In this document: positions 1-12,150 of the stretch, piece after piece
Position numbering within the stretch: position 1 is the first letter of the stretch
How the letters are laid out: each line of letters begins with the position of its first letter
Assembly (NCBI GenBank): GCA_004335835.1
Contig: RWJK01000469.1
Coordinates: 1-64,000 of the forward strand
Reading direction: 5' to 3'
Length of the DNA stretch: 64,000 nt
Origin: Scenedesmus sp. ARA3
Lineage: Eukaryota > Chlorophyta > Chlorophyceae > Sphaeropleales > Scenedesmaceae
Made by a program: the position numbers and the translations under genes
The notes under the pieces: model-generated
What the model saw: the letters and a program-made list of their open reading frames with translations, nothing else
Database searches by the model: none
What the model was told of the DNA's origin: nothing

Positions 1-3000
1 GCTGCTGCTGCATGTGCCGCTGCTCCCCGCGCCAGCTGCCGTGGTGCGGCGGCGGCGCATTCTTCGGCAGCAGCGCCAGCAGCCGCGAAACCTGCGGCGC
101 TGGCAGGTGCAGCCCCAGCAGGTACGGCTTGCCGTTGGGGCCTGGCACGTGGTACAGCTGCAGCAGCGTCGCGTCGCTGCAGGAGGACGCCGCGTAGCGC
201 TTGAGCAGCTGGTGGCTGCGCCGCCGCACCTCCCAGTCGCTGGCGCTGCTGGCCATGCGGCGGATGAGGTCGGCAAACGTGCCGTGCGCGCTGCGCGCCG
301 CGTACAGGTCATCCGGCGTGACCGGCAGGTGCTCCAGCACGCGGATCACCTTGACCAGCACCACGCTGTACTCCTGCGTCATGGGCAGCCGCGTGAGGGT
401 CTGCTGCAGCTGCGTCAAGATGCCGCACGTGACCCACTCCTTCTTGAGCTTCTCGCTGCTGCTGGCCAGCACCACGTCCAGCAACATGCCCAGGTCAGCC
501 ATGCGCGCACGCTGCCGCGCCCGGAAGCGCGCCTCGCTCTCGCGCTCACGCGCCTCCAGCTCCGCGCCGCGCAGCGGCTGCAGCGGCTGCAGGTGCGCCG
601 GCAGCTGCGGCAGGCTCTGCTCGGTGGCAGTGCCGCCTGCCGCCTGGTCTATGTGCATGTCCTGCAGGCCGTCCTGCTGCGGCAGGACGCTGCCGCCAGC
701 AGCATCTGACTGCTGCTGCTGCTGCTGCCCCTCGAGCTGTTGGCTGCCGGATGCCTGCCGCTGCAGCTGCTGCTGCTGCGAGGCCTCGCCATTCTCGGAG
801 CGCTTGATCGGCGAGCCCTGCTTTGAGCCGCCGCCCTGCTGCTGCTGCTGGTGCAGCGCCAGCTGCTGCTGCACCAGAGGGTCTGCCTGCCTGGGGGCGA
901 TGTCACATAGGTTGAACATGCGCAGCACCTACATGCAGGAAGCAGCAGAAGCAGCCCAACACGCACGTCAGCTGGCAGCCACAGGTGCTGGTCTCTGCAT
1001 GCTCACACGTCGCACCAACACTTCAGCAGCACATATGACCAAGCACCTGACTACAAGAAGGCTTGCAGGACTGCTGGCCCACCACTAGGACGCATCCCTG
1101 ACCAGGTAGCCGTCTCACCTTGATGACCGACTGCTGCCCAGGCTCCTTCAGCTTGAAGGACTGCTTCGCCACCAGCTGCTCCAGCCGCCTGTCCACCTCG
1201 CTGCGCCGCTTGACCTGCTTGCCCACTGCAGCCACAGAAGCAGCAGGCGAGGTGCCACAAACAGTCGGATCAGCCTGATGCTATCCTGCAAGCAGTCGGT
1301 ATGCAAGCTGCGCAACGGGACGCCTGTACGCTCCATCTCTGGCCCCCGCACCCTCAAAAAGACCAAGCATGCAGTTGGCACGTTGGCCACAATCGGCATG
1401 CGGCCTCCTGCTGCAAACCAGCACAGCGTGGCTGCCTCCCGACTGCACTTTGACTAGCAGACACCAGCTCACCTGTCGAGACTGCCAGCGTGAGGAAGCT
1501 GCGCCTGCCAGACGCGGTGGTCGCGCCCTTCTGCTGCTTGCCGCCATCAGCTGCTGCCTTGGTGCCAGGCGCCAGCGGCGGCCGCCGCCTGCTGGACGGC
1601 ACCACGCGCACACGCCTGTTGCTGCTGGCGGGCACGGGTGCTGGCCTGGCTGGCGGCATGTCATCGTCGCTCATGTCATCCTCGAGGTCAGCATCTGCCG
1701 GCAGCAGGCAAGCAAACATCTTGAATATAGGCAAGGCAATCGCGAGGAAACACCCAGCAACATCGGCAGATAGTCACAGTAGTACATTCCCAGTGCGCTG
1801 CTCCTGAGTTGCCCTGAGGCCGGCAAGACAACACTATCCTGCCGCAGGTACATGCTGCTGCGAGAGTGCTTCATAATAAGCATCTGAAGCCCACCTGTCA
1901 AGTGCACCCCCTGCTGCCCTGTGTGCTCCCCATCATCAGAGTCCTCCAGGTCCTCATCCTCAAGCTCATGTTGCTCCTCCTCCGGCTGCTCACTGCTGCT
2001 GCTCTCCTCAGCCTCCTCTTCCTCCTCTTCATCTTCGTCTTCATCCTCATCGTCAACCTGCCCTTGCTGCCGCTGCTGCAGCCGCTGCTGCCTCTTCAGC
2101 TGCTGCCGTTCCTGCTGCTTGCGCTGCTGCTCCAGCTGCCTCTCATGCAGCTTCTGCAGTCGCCGCTCCTCCTGCAGCTGCCGGCGGATGTACTCCTCCT
2201 GCTGCTTGAGCCGCTTCTTCTCCAGCTGCTGCTGCCGCTCCTGCTTGCGCTGCTGCGCCGCCAGCTTCTTGGCTGCTGCTGCTGCAGCGGCCTCCTCATC
2301 CTGCGCGGCAGCCCTCTTGCGCTTCAGCTGCTTGAAGGCTGCCTTCAGCGGGCCGCGCACACTGGGGGGCGGCGATGAGGCGCCGTCCAGGCCAGCTTTG
2401 GCTGCTGCTGCTTCGCCACCGGGGGCACTGCTGCTGGCCGGCGACGCTGCTGCCTGCGCATGGCTGAGGCCGGCAGATGTGCTGGCCAGCGCTGCTGCGC
2501 GGCTGCCGTCCTCCGACTCCTGCTGGCTGGGGCTGGCTGCGCCTGCAGCCTGTTGCGTGCTGGCAGTGCGGCCCTCAGCCTCCTCAGGCAGCGACCAGTC
2601 GATGCCTTTCTGCCGGCACAGCTGCTGCAGCCTGTGGGTGAGGTGAAAGCAGCCGCACAGCACATACATGTGAGCAGGTGAGCCACAACATGTAGAATAG
2701 TCAACTGCCGTCAATGATACACCATCGCTACACTCTACTGCAAACAGCTGAAACGGCAGCTTGCTGGACTGTATGCAGCGGTTTGCTGGACTGTGATACA
2801 CTGCAGCACTCCCGCCACTGCCCACAAGCTGTTCACAGCTCAAGCCCCGCGCTGCTGCACCACTCCGCGCACCTGTTTAGCAGCTTGTTGTCCCAGGCGC
2901 GCTGCGTGGTGCCGACTTCCTTGTCCAGCATGGCCTGCACCAGGGCATCTGTCTCCTCCAAGCGCACCATGACTGGCTCAGGGTCGTTTGTGACATCGTC

Positions 3001-5188
3001 AGCATCGCCCAGCTCCACTATGTTGGCGGTGCTCTCCGCCGTGCCGCCAATGAACTTGCGGCACTTCTTGCTGCCGCAGAAGCAGCGCATGGGCTTGTCG
3101 CCATAGCGCTCAAAGTTGTAGTCAAAGGTGAGCTCCTCGCCTGTAACATTGTTGGCAGAGCAGGCGCACAGCAGACGAAGGGGCAAGTCAGCGGCGTAAA
3201 CCTTGACTGCAGCGCCTGTTCATTGCATGCTGCAGGTGAACATGCTTGCAACCGCAACGCTACTTGCCTCCCATCCCTGGTTTACGCCGCCTGCAGCATA
3301 CCTGGCAGCACCTAGCGTCCTGCAGGACCAGCTCAGCAGCTGAGCTTGCTGACACACATCAGCTGCTGCTGTTCAAGCGAGCATGACAGCTGCTGCTCAC
3401 CAGACTTGATCTTGCGCAGGGTGTACAGCCCAATCGCCAGCTCGCCCCGCACCATCCACTTCTGCGTCTCACAGTTGGGCTCGCAGGAGTGGTTGATGAA
3501 GCGCGCATGATTGCCCTGCAGGAGCATATGCAGCACAGCCATCAGCAGCTGCTGGCATCAGCAGCACCAGCTGCATGTTCACTTACCCGACGACCTATGC
3601 ACACCTAGTGCAAAGCTGCAGGTTGCGCATATCGCATATTTGGGAAGGTGGAAAGCGCCACCGCTGACACGCGGCTGCACGCTCCACTGCTGCTCAATTG
3701 CAGGTAAGGGCAAGTTGAGCTTGCCGCCTGCTGAAATTTTGGCCGACCACCGCTGCACCTGCTGCGTCCAGCCTTGCCGTGTCTGCTGCCTGTGCCTGCG
3801 ACGCTGCAGGCGCCGTCACTGCAGACACCATCAGTGCTGCTGCTGCTGCTGCACACCTTGCGGCAGGCGTCAATGACCTCGCCGTTGCCGATGTTCATGA
3901 AGTAGTAGTGGCGCTGCCCCGTCCCAATGTAGTACTGCTTGCGCCGGATGTACTCCTCCTCCTCCAGCACCTCACCGATGTACTCGATCAGGAACTGCCC
4001 AGCAGCCAGGTCCTCCCCAGCATACAGCCCAAAGCCCTTGGGCCCCGCGCGGCGCTGCAGTGACAAAGAGCAGTCAGTGTGGGTTGCGGGTTGGCGCCAG
4101 TGTGCGTGCACAACAGCAGATGCTTGCAGCAGCAACGCCAAGACAAGCATGCATGTTTCCATGCACGCACTGCAGCACGACAGTGCAACCCTGCTGCTGC
4201 TCCTGCTGATGGGCGAGCTCTCAGGGAAGCAGCTGCAGTCCAGAGAGCCTGTTTTATAAACGTTACCATTGCAATGCTGGGTGATCTGAACACAAGTACT
4301 GCAGCTCACCACTGCAAGCTTGGCGTACTGCTTCTTGGTGAACATCTGGTTGTTGCACTGGTTCTCACAGGGGCAGAAGTCCTGCAGAGGAACACACATA
4401 CGTCAGCACTCAGTTAATTCAGATGCTGGGTGTGTGCGCTGCCATCAAGAAGCTTTCACAAGTGATGGCAACAACTGGACAAGGTTCTGCGCAGTTGCGG
4501 CCGTACGGGCATGCTAAGGGCTGTTCGCAAGGAAGCCCGCGCTTGCCAGGATTTCAGCTTCGCACCTCTGTGCACTCAATGCAGAGCATCCGATTGATGC
4601 AGTTTGGCCCGCAGCCATCGCCGCCGCGCCAGGGTGGCGGGCAGTGGCACACCATGATGTCGTCTTCGTCCTGCTGCTTGCGCTTCCTGTGGCTGTAGAA
4701 ATTGCCCTGGATGAGCTGCCATATTGCAGGCAACTTGGGCAGATTCTGCTGCTCATCCTCAGCCTGCATGGGCAGCAGCGAGTTGCATCAAAACTATCTT
4801 CAACCAGATAATATACTATACGCAAGGCCCGCCACACCATAGCATGCCTCAACAGTTCTATTACAGCACACCACAGCAGCGGCAGCGGCGCTCACCTCCG
4901 CAGCCTCCTGGTCGATCTCCTCGTTGGTCAGCTCCTGTGGAACGCTGCAGCTTGCGAACTGTGTGTTCGGATTGAGCTCGCAGTACCTGCATGCACGTCT
5001 GGTGTGTAAAGAACCGCCCCAGTGGTGCCTACTGATGGTGACAGCAGCATGTTTCCAGCTCACCACTCGGCGTCATCGACGAGGCCGTCCGCGACGTCCT
5101 TTGGGACACGCCTCCATTTATTGCACCTGTCGCACTGTACCCAGTGGTCCTCCAGCTGCATGCTGGAGCCATCACCAGGCAAAGACAT
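1..5188 (-). CDS. CW- and SET-domain histone H3K36-type methyltransferase (SDG8/SETD2-like), 3'-truncated by window edge
   Basis: Exons in transcription order: 5188-5064, 4986-4896, 4763-4566, 4381-4310, 4054-3857, 3515-3401, 3140-2873, 2631-1895, 1694-1473, 1225-1119, 928-<1. All junctions are GT-AG and stay in phase, giving about 1020 visible residues. Domains in order: CW zinc finger (about 14-65; WVQCDRCNKWRRVP, then AEWYC and SCSVPQE across intron 1); AWS cysteines (about 112-162; VCHCPPPW, CGPNCINRMLC, DFCPCENQCNNQMF); SET (about 163-280; GLYAGEDL, RFINHSCEPNC, ELTFDYN); post-SET (RCFCGSKKC); K/R/Q-rich coiled coil; Asp/Glu run; Q-rich stretch; and near the left edge a helical segment (about 855-950; LTRLPMTQEYSVVLVKVIRV) resembling a TFIIS N-terminal-type bundle. 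This family methylates H3K36 in the nucleus, and the CW finger reads methylated H3K4. The start at 5188 follows an in-frame stop at 5197-5195; an upstream exon is not excluded. The CW-AWS-SET assignment is firm and the C-terminal domain is inferred. Confidence 0.92.
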
Positions 5189-5636
5189 GCTTGCTCACGG
5201 GATCCTCCCAGCACTGCCTCCAAGCATACTCATGATCATTGCATTATATCAAAACAAAGGGAAGCAATGATAGGATCCAGTGTGTGCACCACGCAGAACG
5301 ATGGTGATGCAGGCCACAACAAGAGCGTAGTAAGACAGCAGCTTGCTGTTATGCCTGTCTGAAGCTGTGATTATAGAACGTGGAAAACAACAGGGATTCC
5401 AGCAGCGGCAGAGCTCACAGTAGTTCAAAATAAGCAAAATAACATCAGCTACCCCCAAAACCTCATTTTCTGCTATCAGCAGCTCACCTCAGCATGCTGC
5501 ATGGTTGTTAGCTTGAACGCTTGAACGCTAGGTACCGTTTTGTTGCAGTCAGCCCTTTAGCACAACAGGCTGCACGATTGCTTGCTTCAAAACCTAAGGA
5601 CTTGCTTCCTGCTGCCTGAGTGTTGTGCCAGCCAGC
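5189..5636. promoter_or_regulatory. Divergent intergenic region between methyltransferase and V-ATPase S1-like genes
   Basis: This 448-nt spacer separates two genes transcribed away from each other, so it must hold both 5' leaders and probably a shared promoter. It is more A/T-rich than the flanking coding sequence. I see no obvious TATA box or repeat. Confidence 0.5.
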
Positions 5637-8000
5637 ATGGGCCGCACTGTGTATTTTCTTTTGCTTGTGGTGTTTACTGGTGTGGCTGCCCACGCCAAGG
5701 CATCAGCTGTACCTGCGATCACTGCGCCTTTGTTCTCGTGGGCCAATGAGAAGTACCTGTCAGCAGCCGGGCAAGCGTCAAGAACATCATACCAGGCAAG
5801 TTTGAGCTTGTGATGATACGTTTTGACAACGTGGCCTGGCTAGGTTGGGGCAGCATCACAGACTGGATCTTCAGGGTTGTGTGACCACCTTCGTTCTCGC
5901 CTTGCAGGTTTACGGGGACTTTAGCAGTACTTTAAAGGGGCTTATTACCAGTGCTGTCAGCCATGGCAGCGAGATCCCCAGCCAGCTTGACTGGCTGGAC
6001 ATGCAGGCAGTGCAGCAGCAGGGCCCAGAGGTTGTTCTGGTTGTCTTGGGCAACCAGGTGAGCAACGTGCATGTCTGGCAGAAAGTAGGGTTATGTCAGC
6101 ATGAGGATGCCGGTTCTGGTGCGTGCTGGAATTGGCATAGGGCAGCAAGAAAACATGTTTTGAAAGCGCACTGCCTTTGTCCACCTCTGCTGCATCGCTC
6201 ACCATGCGCTGTTCTGCACCTGCAGCTGAAGACAAGCCACCTTCGCAGCAAGGCTGCACAGAGCATGCTGGCTCCCCTGCAAAGGCTGATGGACAGGGCA
6301 GAGTCGTCCATCTCTGTGCCGTATGTGATGCATGATGTGAGTGGCGCTGCTGTGTGCCTGGCGCTGATGGGGCTCGCTAGGGTTTTGTTTTGATGTGCCC
6401 AACAACGTTGACAGGTGCTTAGCTGTGGAAGGTGGCAGAGCAAGGGCCGGGCTGAGATCTTTGATGCAGCGTAACAGCCAGCGAAGCAGTTGGTCCATGG
6501 GCATCTGGGTAGCATCCAGAGGTGTAGCTGCCACTGAGTACCCTATGATGGGTGCAGACATGCTGAAAGTGCTCCTGCTGCGCTGCAGGTTTCTGCTGCG
6601 CTGGGCAACCGTGAGAAGGGGGTACAGGAGCTTACAGCTGGCTTGGACAAGACGATGGTGAGTGTTCAAAGCCTATCTGCACTCAAGCATGCAACCAGCT
6701 AGCGTTATCAAGCACAAAGATGCGCTGTACAAAACTTTTGTAGCACTGCTACAGCTGGCAGCTGTGTGTAAGCGGAGCATACAACTCCCTGGTGTTGCGG
6801 ATGCTGTTTGCTGCTTGGTCGTTGCTTTTTGCCACAAGTTACAGTGACACTGGTCTGCGTTCAGCCGTGGCTGCGGCGGCATTCAGCCTGACTGTCCCAT
6901 GCTTTTACGTGCAATCTGCCGTCAACAGCACTGCTGCAAGTGATGACTGCCACTGCACAGCTACAGTAAACGCGTCCTGGCTCCACCGCCGCTGCTGTCA
7001 CCGTGTAGGTGGTTGGTTGCGAAGGCGGCAGTGAGCAGAGCATCGAATCAGCGCTGCAGGCAGTGGGAGAAGAGCCTCACGTCATCATCACCTGCACCCA
7101 GGTGCAGGAGGGCAGCGCTGGCACGCCACAGGCGGTGGCTGCTGAGCTGCAGCAGCTGCAGGAGGCGCACGACGCCGTGGCTGCGCTCAACAAGCGCCAG
7201 CTGACCGTGTATGCAGTGCAGCCTGACGCCAGTGCGCTCGTGCAGCAGCGGCGCCGCCTGCAGTCGTCAAATGCAGACGTACGCGTGTGCGGCCAGCTGT
7301 GCCAGGTAAGTGCTCCGCACATGGGTTTCTTGTCCTGCGGCTTGTGCGATTCAATAAGCTTGATGCAGGGGGGTGCTGCTGTAGGAGGCAGCTGCATAGT
7401 CTGCGGCGGACATGTGCTGTACGCAACACACGAGGTTGGTAGAAGGGGGTCATGATAGTATGCCAGCATCAATGGACAACCTGCACCACAAGATGCCGGA
7501 CTGCGTGCGAGGCTGATGTCGCGTGCCCTCTTGCCTGTTGTTGCTGGGCGCTTTTTTCCTTGTGCAGACCCAGGTCAAGTGGCTGGAAGGCATCCTCGCT
7601 GCGTTCATCCTGACGCTTGCTGCATTCTCAGGTGAGTACAGAAGGGCAAAGCGTTTGAGCAGAGACGTTTGCATTTGCATGTGGCGTCGGCTGGCGCGTA
7701 GTAAAGCGCGCTTGACAAGGTGTAAGGCACCTGCAGCAGCATGCTGGGTGGGAGGTGAAGGGCGCCTGGCTGCCTTGGCTGCACCTGATGCAGCGGCAGA
7801 CGTTTGTGCTGTGCAGTGGGTCGGACCATTGATTGCAGGGTCAGTGGGGTAACACACCACGGCAGGTTGGGTCGTACTGACATTCATTCGTGTTCTTGTC
7901 CTGCTGCTTACGCATCTGTGCAGGAATGTGCTGCTTGTACATGCTCGACACGCCGACAAGGTTTGAGAAGCCGAAGGAGGGCACCAGCAGGGCGGAGTAA
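5637..8000 (+). CDS. Secretory-pathway type I membrane protein, V-ATPase subunit S1 (Ac45/Voa1/Big1)-like
   Basis: Seven exons: 5637-5795, 5908-6057, 6226-6336, 6589-6657, 7009-7305, 7568-7631, 7924-8000, totalling 927 nt and 308 residues. The protein opens with a clear signal peptide (VYFLLLVVFTGVAAHA), then a lumenal-type region beginning APLFSWANEKYL and containing VVLVVLGNQ. It ends with one transmembrane helix (about 265-288; WLEGILAAFILTLAAFSG) and a short charged tail. Small N-terminal motif, single C-terminal helix and overall size suit the Ac45/Voa1/Big1 group, which helps assemble the V-ATPase membrane sector in the ER. The family call rests on architecture and short motifs, so it is tentative. 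Intron 1 uses a GC donor (CAG|GCAAGT at 5796). The ATG at 5637 directly precedes the signal peptide. An alternative is an unrelated lumenal membrane protein. Confidence 0.6.
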
Positions 8001-8598
8001 TGTGCAGTAAACTAGGGCATCAGAATGGACGTAGTGAACGGCATGGCAGGTTGTGGGTGTACCACAGCACCCCTGTTGCTGTGGACTGTCGTAATGGACA
8101 GTGTTGCAACTCATTGATTTTTGTGGGCTTGCTGTCCAGGCGTCCCTTTGCAATGTAGTACTGCATTCTGCTGCTGCAATGTCTTCAGAATTGTATTTTG
8201 TTTTCTTCAACTGCACTGTCATGCTACACGCGGCAGCTGCTGCCCTACCAATGGCTCCTTTTCACAGCTGCAGCATGCCCCTCACACTGGCAGGTCTGCC
8301 ACGCACAAGTCGAGCTGGTCTACCTTGCAGGATCATGAAAGTTTGCGCCTACAAATTCGGATCGCAGCTACGTGAGCCGTGTGACGGCAGCAGCAGTGCA
8401 GGTCTCGTGCGAGCGAGTTCCCTCCGAAACCCCAGCCCACTGTGACAAGCTGACAGGGGCACGTAAAAAGGGGCACACGCCCATAGTATGTGTGAAAGTG
8501 CTCAAGGATCCATTTGTCATGGACGAGACTGCAGTAGTCTGTCCTCAGTCCGAAACTGAACAGGAACCCCTGTCTGCTCTCGCCGTGGTCAGCTCTGC
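8001..8598. other. Intergenic: 3' flank of S1-like gene and 5' flank of next gene
   Basis: Same-direction spacer of about 600 nt. It becomes T-rich after 8150, with short runs such as TTTTGTTTTCTTC, which is typical of the 3' flanks here. I see no conserved coding frame or RNA gene. It must contain the polyadenylation site of the upstream gene and the promoter of the downstream one. Confidence 0.4.
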
Positions 8599-10494
8599 AT
8601 GGCTGGGGTGTTATCGTTACAAAAAACAAAAACATGCCTTGCCGTGACTCGCGGAGGGCGGCAGCCATCAGCAGGGGTGCGTTGCTCGTTCTCCAAGCAG
8701 CACCACACGCAAGTGCGAGTGCTGCGCTACCCCTCTGGAGAAACTCGGTATATCAGGTACCCTGTTGATGCCACTATGGACCTCGACGAAGAGGAAGAAA
8801 ACGAGGGCTTCGCATGTTGGGATGTGTCGGGACTCTGGGGCGTGAACGCAAGAGCGGGAGGCCATGCACGGCCGCAGGTGCGTCTCCTTAGTGGTACATG
8901 GCGTGTTTCGAGGTCTTGATCGCAGCAGATCAAGCGTCACAGTTGCTGCTGCCCAGCCATGACTTGCTGACAACAACAGCAGTTGAGCACTTGCTTGACT
9001 TGTCATGCCTTCCCACGGCACTAGCTCTCACCTGCGGCGTTACCGTCCTTTTGCAGTCGGGATCTCGCCACAAGCACCAGCTGCCCACCAGTTCGCATCA
9101 GCCCAGCGTCCAAGAAACAGCGGCATACCTGGAAGGCCTCTTTGCTGCCTCATATGAGGCACAGCCGCTGGTAGACGTAGATCACTGCTATCAGGTGAGA
9201 GCCAGGCAGCTGCACGACGTGCTTGTCTGCTGCACATATTACAGTGCATTGGCACACGGAGCAGCTCGCAGCTGGCGCCTGATGACCTTGCAACGCAGCA
9301 GCTGTGTCAACCTGGCATAAGCCAACAGCCCAAGCGGGCCAACAGCCCAAGCGGGGCCTCTGCATGTGCCTGTGCACTGCAGGTGCTGCACGGCTGCCCC
9401 TGGGTGCTGCCGCGGCCTGTGTTTGTGCTGGCCTGCAAAGGGCCGGGCGCAGCAGCAGAGGATGACATCAGGAACACCTACACGCTGCGCACCAAGGTCG
9501 AGCAGGAGGGAGCTGCAGATGCTCTCGCAAAGGTGGGCACTGGCAAGTGCAGGCATCGGATGCAACGAACTGGCCATTTGCAGCGGCTTCATGTCATTAG
9601 CAGCTGCTGATCTAGTAGGCAGCGGTGCCGCATCATCACGACGTGCTTCGCGCCACCGAGGTGACTTGCTTGGATTTACATCAAGGCTCAGGCAGGGGCA
9701 AGCAGCAGGGCTGCTGTATCTGCATTTCAGTCACTACTGCAACGTGCACAACTTGACCCTTTCTTCCGAGTTCAAGTGAGAGCCCGCTCCACTGCATCGT
9801 TTGTGTTGTTGCACGTGCTGCTGCTGCTGCCGCCTGGCTTGTTCCCCTGCGCGCAGCTGCTGAAGAAGCAGCACCTGTCTGATGTGCTGGAGGTGGCTGA
9901 GATGCGTGACGGGGTGGTGGCGTTTGAGGCCGCGGCTGACGCAGACAGGTTCGCCAGCAAGCTGGAGGAGGAGGGGCACAGCCAGGTGCGGCGCGCGCAG
10001 CGCAGCGGGTGCAATGGCTTTGCAGGTACTGGCTGCTACGTACCAATGTTTGCAGGACGAGCATCAGGTTTTTATTCTACTAAAGTGCACAGCGCACTGC
10101 AGCTGCAACAGCCGCAACACACACACAGCAGGACGACAGGCAAGCCTGCGGTACAGGCATATGCTTGTTTGCGATTGTTTACCCGCCGCTAGTGCCGCAA
10201 CAGCAGCATCTGGCAGAGATTCAGCAAGGGTGCTGTGCGCACTCCTCCCGCCGGACAAGCAGCTCGGCGGCAGCGGGGCGGTGCTGCTGGCATGCATTTC
10301 TCATGCTTCTGCTCTGTGTGCTGTGTGCTGCGCTGGGCCAGGTGATGATTGCTGAGGTGGACTCGCACAAGCTGTTCCGCATGGTGAGTGATGTGCGTGC
10401 GCTGGTGGTGCTGCTGCCGCGCGGCACAGACATACCAGCGCCTTACCAGCTGGCGGCCTCACTCAAGCAGAAGACCAGCTGGGACAGCATGTGA
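8599..10494 (+). CDS. Putative plastid-targeted protein, weakly DUF3110-like
   Basis: Five exons, all introns phase 0: 8599-8877, 9057-9194, 9383-9532, 9857-9985, 10342-10494 (849 nt, 282 residues). The first 35 or so residues (MAGVLSLQKTKTCLAVTRGG, then VRCSFS) are basic and hydroxylated with a VRC-type cleavage motif, as expected for an algal chloroplast transit peptide. After a DLDEEEENEG acidic patch come PRPVFVLACKG and, in the last two exons, VVAFEAAADADRFASKLEEE followed by a hydrophobic strand (RALVVLLPRGTDIP). That combination recalls DUF3110, a small domain of unknown function in cyanobacteria and plastid-bearing organisms, in which a value-reporting strand is followed by an E/D-A-x-RFA helix. 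The match is weak and from memory. Plastid location is inferred. No catalytic residues are recognisable. Confidence 0.65.
9321..9354. repeat. 17-bp perfect direct duplication in intron 2
   Basis: GCCAACAGCCCAAGCGG occurs twice back to back inside the intron 9195-9382. It looks like replication slippage and no function is suggested. Confidence 0.85.
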
Positions 10495-12150
10495 GGCAGC
10501 AGCAGCGCCGAGCATGCTGTGCAGCCAGCAGGGCAAGCACAAGGCAGCTGGAGCGTAGAGTTACTGCCGCCCTTGCAGCACGCGCTGTGCTTGCGGCATG
10601 GTGCAGCGCATGCGGTTGCAAGGGCGGCAGCTCTGCAACGCCAGCGGCAGTGTGCATGGCTGTGTGTGTGATGTGCTGGGGCGATGAGGCACATGGTGCG
10701 CTGGTGCAGACAGGGTGTGGAATTGTGCACCTTGAGGGTTGTTTTCATGTATGCTTACGCTCTGTATTGTTTGCAATCAAGGGCTTTGATAGTTCAGAGG
10801 GGTGTGGCTGGCAGGGGTCGGGGGGGTGAAGCTCAGCAGCAGTGTCGCTAGTGGGTACCCTACCCTGTGTCGGCCTGCCATGTACGCATTTGAGCGTGCA
10901 CGTGCTTCGGCATGAGGCATGCATGTATATTACTTTCCCTGGTGGCTTGTCTGCAGCTGCAATGGATGCTGCAGTGTGTGGTTGCGCTCTTTGCAAGGTG
11001 ACATAGCTCCGCCCGCTGCCGCCCCTGCTGTGCAGTGGCTGCTGCCTCTCTTGGGAGCGGGCTCACCAGCACTTGCGTCAAAAGCGCGCTTCTGGTGGCA
11101 GGATCTGTGTTTGTTTCATGCTCGTCTCTGCGCAGCTCAGCACACCTGATGGGAGCTCAAGCAGGCATGTTGCCTTGTGCTGCACTTTGTACTCCAATTG
11201 TATCGCTTCAGCATTGTATGTTTGTCAGTTTTTGGTGGCCTTTGGTGTGTTTGTGGGTGGGAGGGTAGGATGCATGTTTGCCATATGTTTGCGTGCTCGT
11301 TTCTCGTCTTCACTGGTTTGTGTGAGCCTCAAATCGATAGCTGGCAGGTGCCTAGCCAGCTTGTGCGCCCCTTGTACTATATAGCTGTTATGCTTTTATG
11401 TGTACTCTATCAACGCTGCCATATGCAGCTGGTGTGCTGGTGTGCCTGGGCTGCAGACTCATGCAGCAACGTGCAGTCGTGCAGATCACGCTGTTGCAGG
11501 CGAATGTGTAGGTTGCTGTGGCAGCTGCTGTTGTCGGCTTCTGGTGAAGGGCTGCTGGTTTAGTAGGACTGGTGTGTTGTGGTGCTGCTGCTCCTTATCA
11601 ACAGTCACTGGCTGGCAGCCTGCCGGCTGAAGTGCATCGCTAGGACAAAAGGTGTCATGCCAGGAGGTTGGGTGTGTGAGTAGCTCTGCTGGGCTGGGGT
11701 GAGGCAGCTGTGTTACGTCTTCAAGTTGCTACAGTTGCTTGAAATAGACATGGCGGTGTCCAGCACCAAGGCGTGGCATGGTGTTGGTGATTGCCTGGTG
11801 CAGGCACCACACAGCTGTGCTGCTGCTTACGCTGTATGCGCCCGTTTACATTATTCTTGATCCTGCTGCTGTGCTGCTTGCGGGTGCCGCAAACTTGCTG
11901 GTATATGCTGTTGTGTCAGCGTTACTTACCCTTGACCGCAGCATGCTTCCTGGCATGTCCCAGGTTCTCTGGGTTGTGTGGCTCAGGGTCAGTTCAACAG
12001 AGAGATTGCACTTGGTTGCATACAAGCAGGCTAGCGTCCACCTCTGGTGAACAGATCCCGCTGGAAAACGCCATGGTGTCGTGCTTGGGTGGTAGCCTCG
12101 AGCTCGTTGATGCCTTGGCTTTGAGCATGTCAGTTCTTGACCCAAGGGCT
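10495..12150. other. T/G-rich 3' flank of the DUF3110-like gene
   Basis: About 1.65 kb dominated by T and G on the + strand, with many TGTG and TTTG tracts (for example 11210-11270). It lies downstream of a + strand gene. The frames that stay open here are rich in Cys, Trp and Leu and have no recognisable domain. I read it as a long 3' UTR and flank; no gene is supported. Confidence 0.45.

Noticed and set aside
1866..2378. 170-codon Leu-rich + strand frame resembling a membrane protein
   Set aside because: It is antisense to the Gln/Arg/Glu coiled coil and acidic run of the methyltransferase. CTG read in this direction gives poly-Leu.
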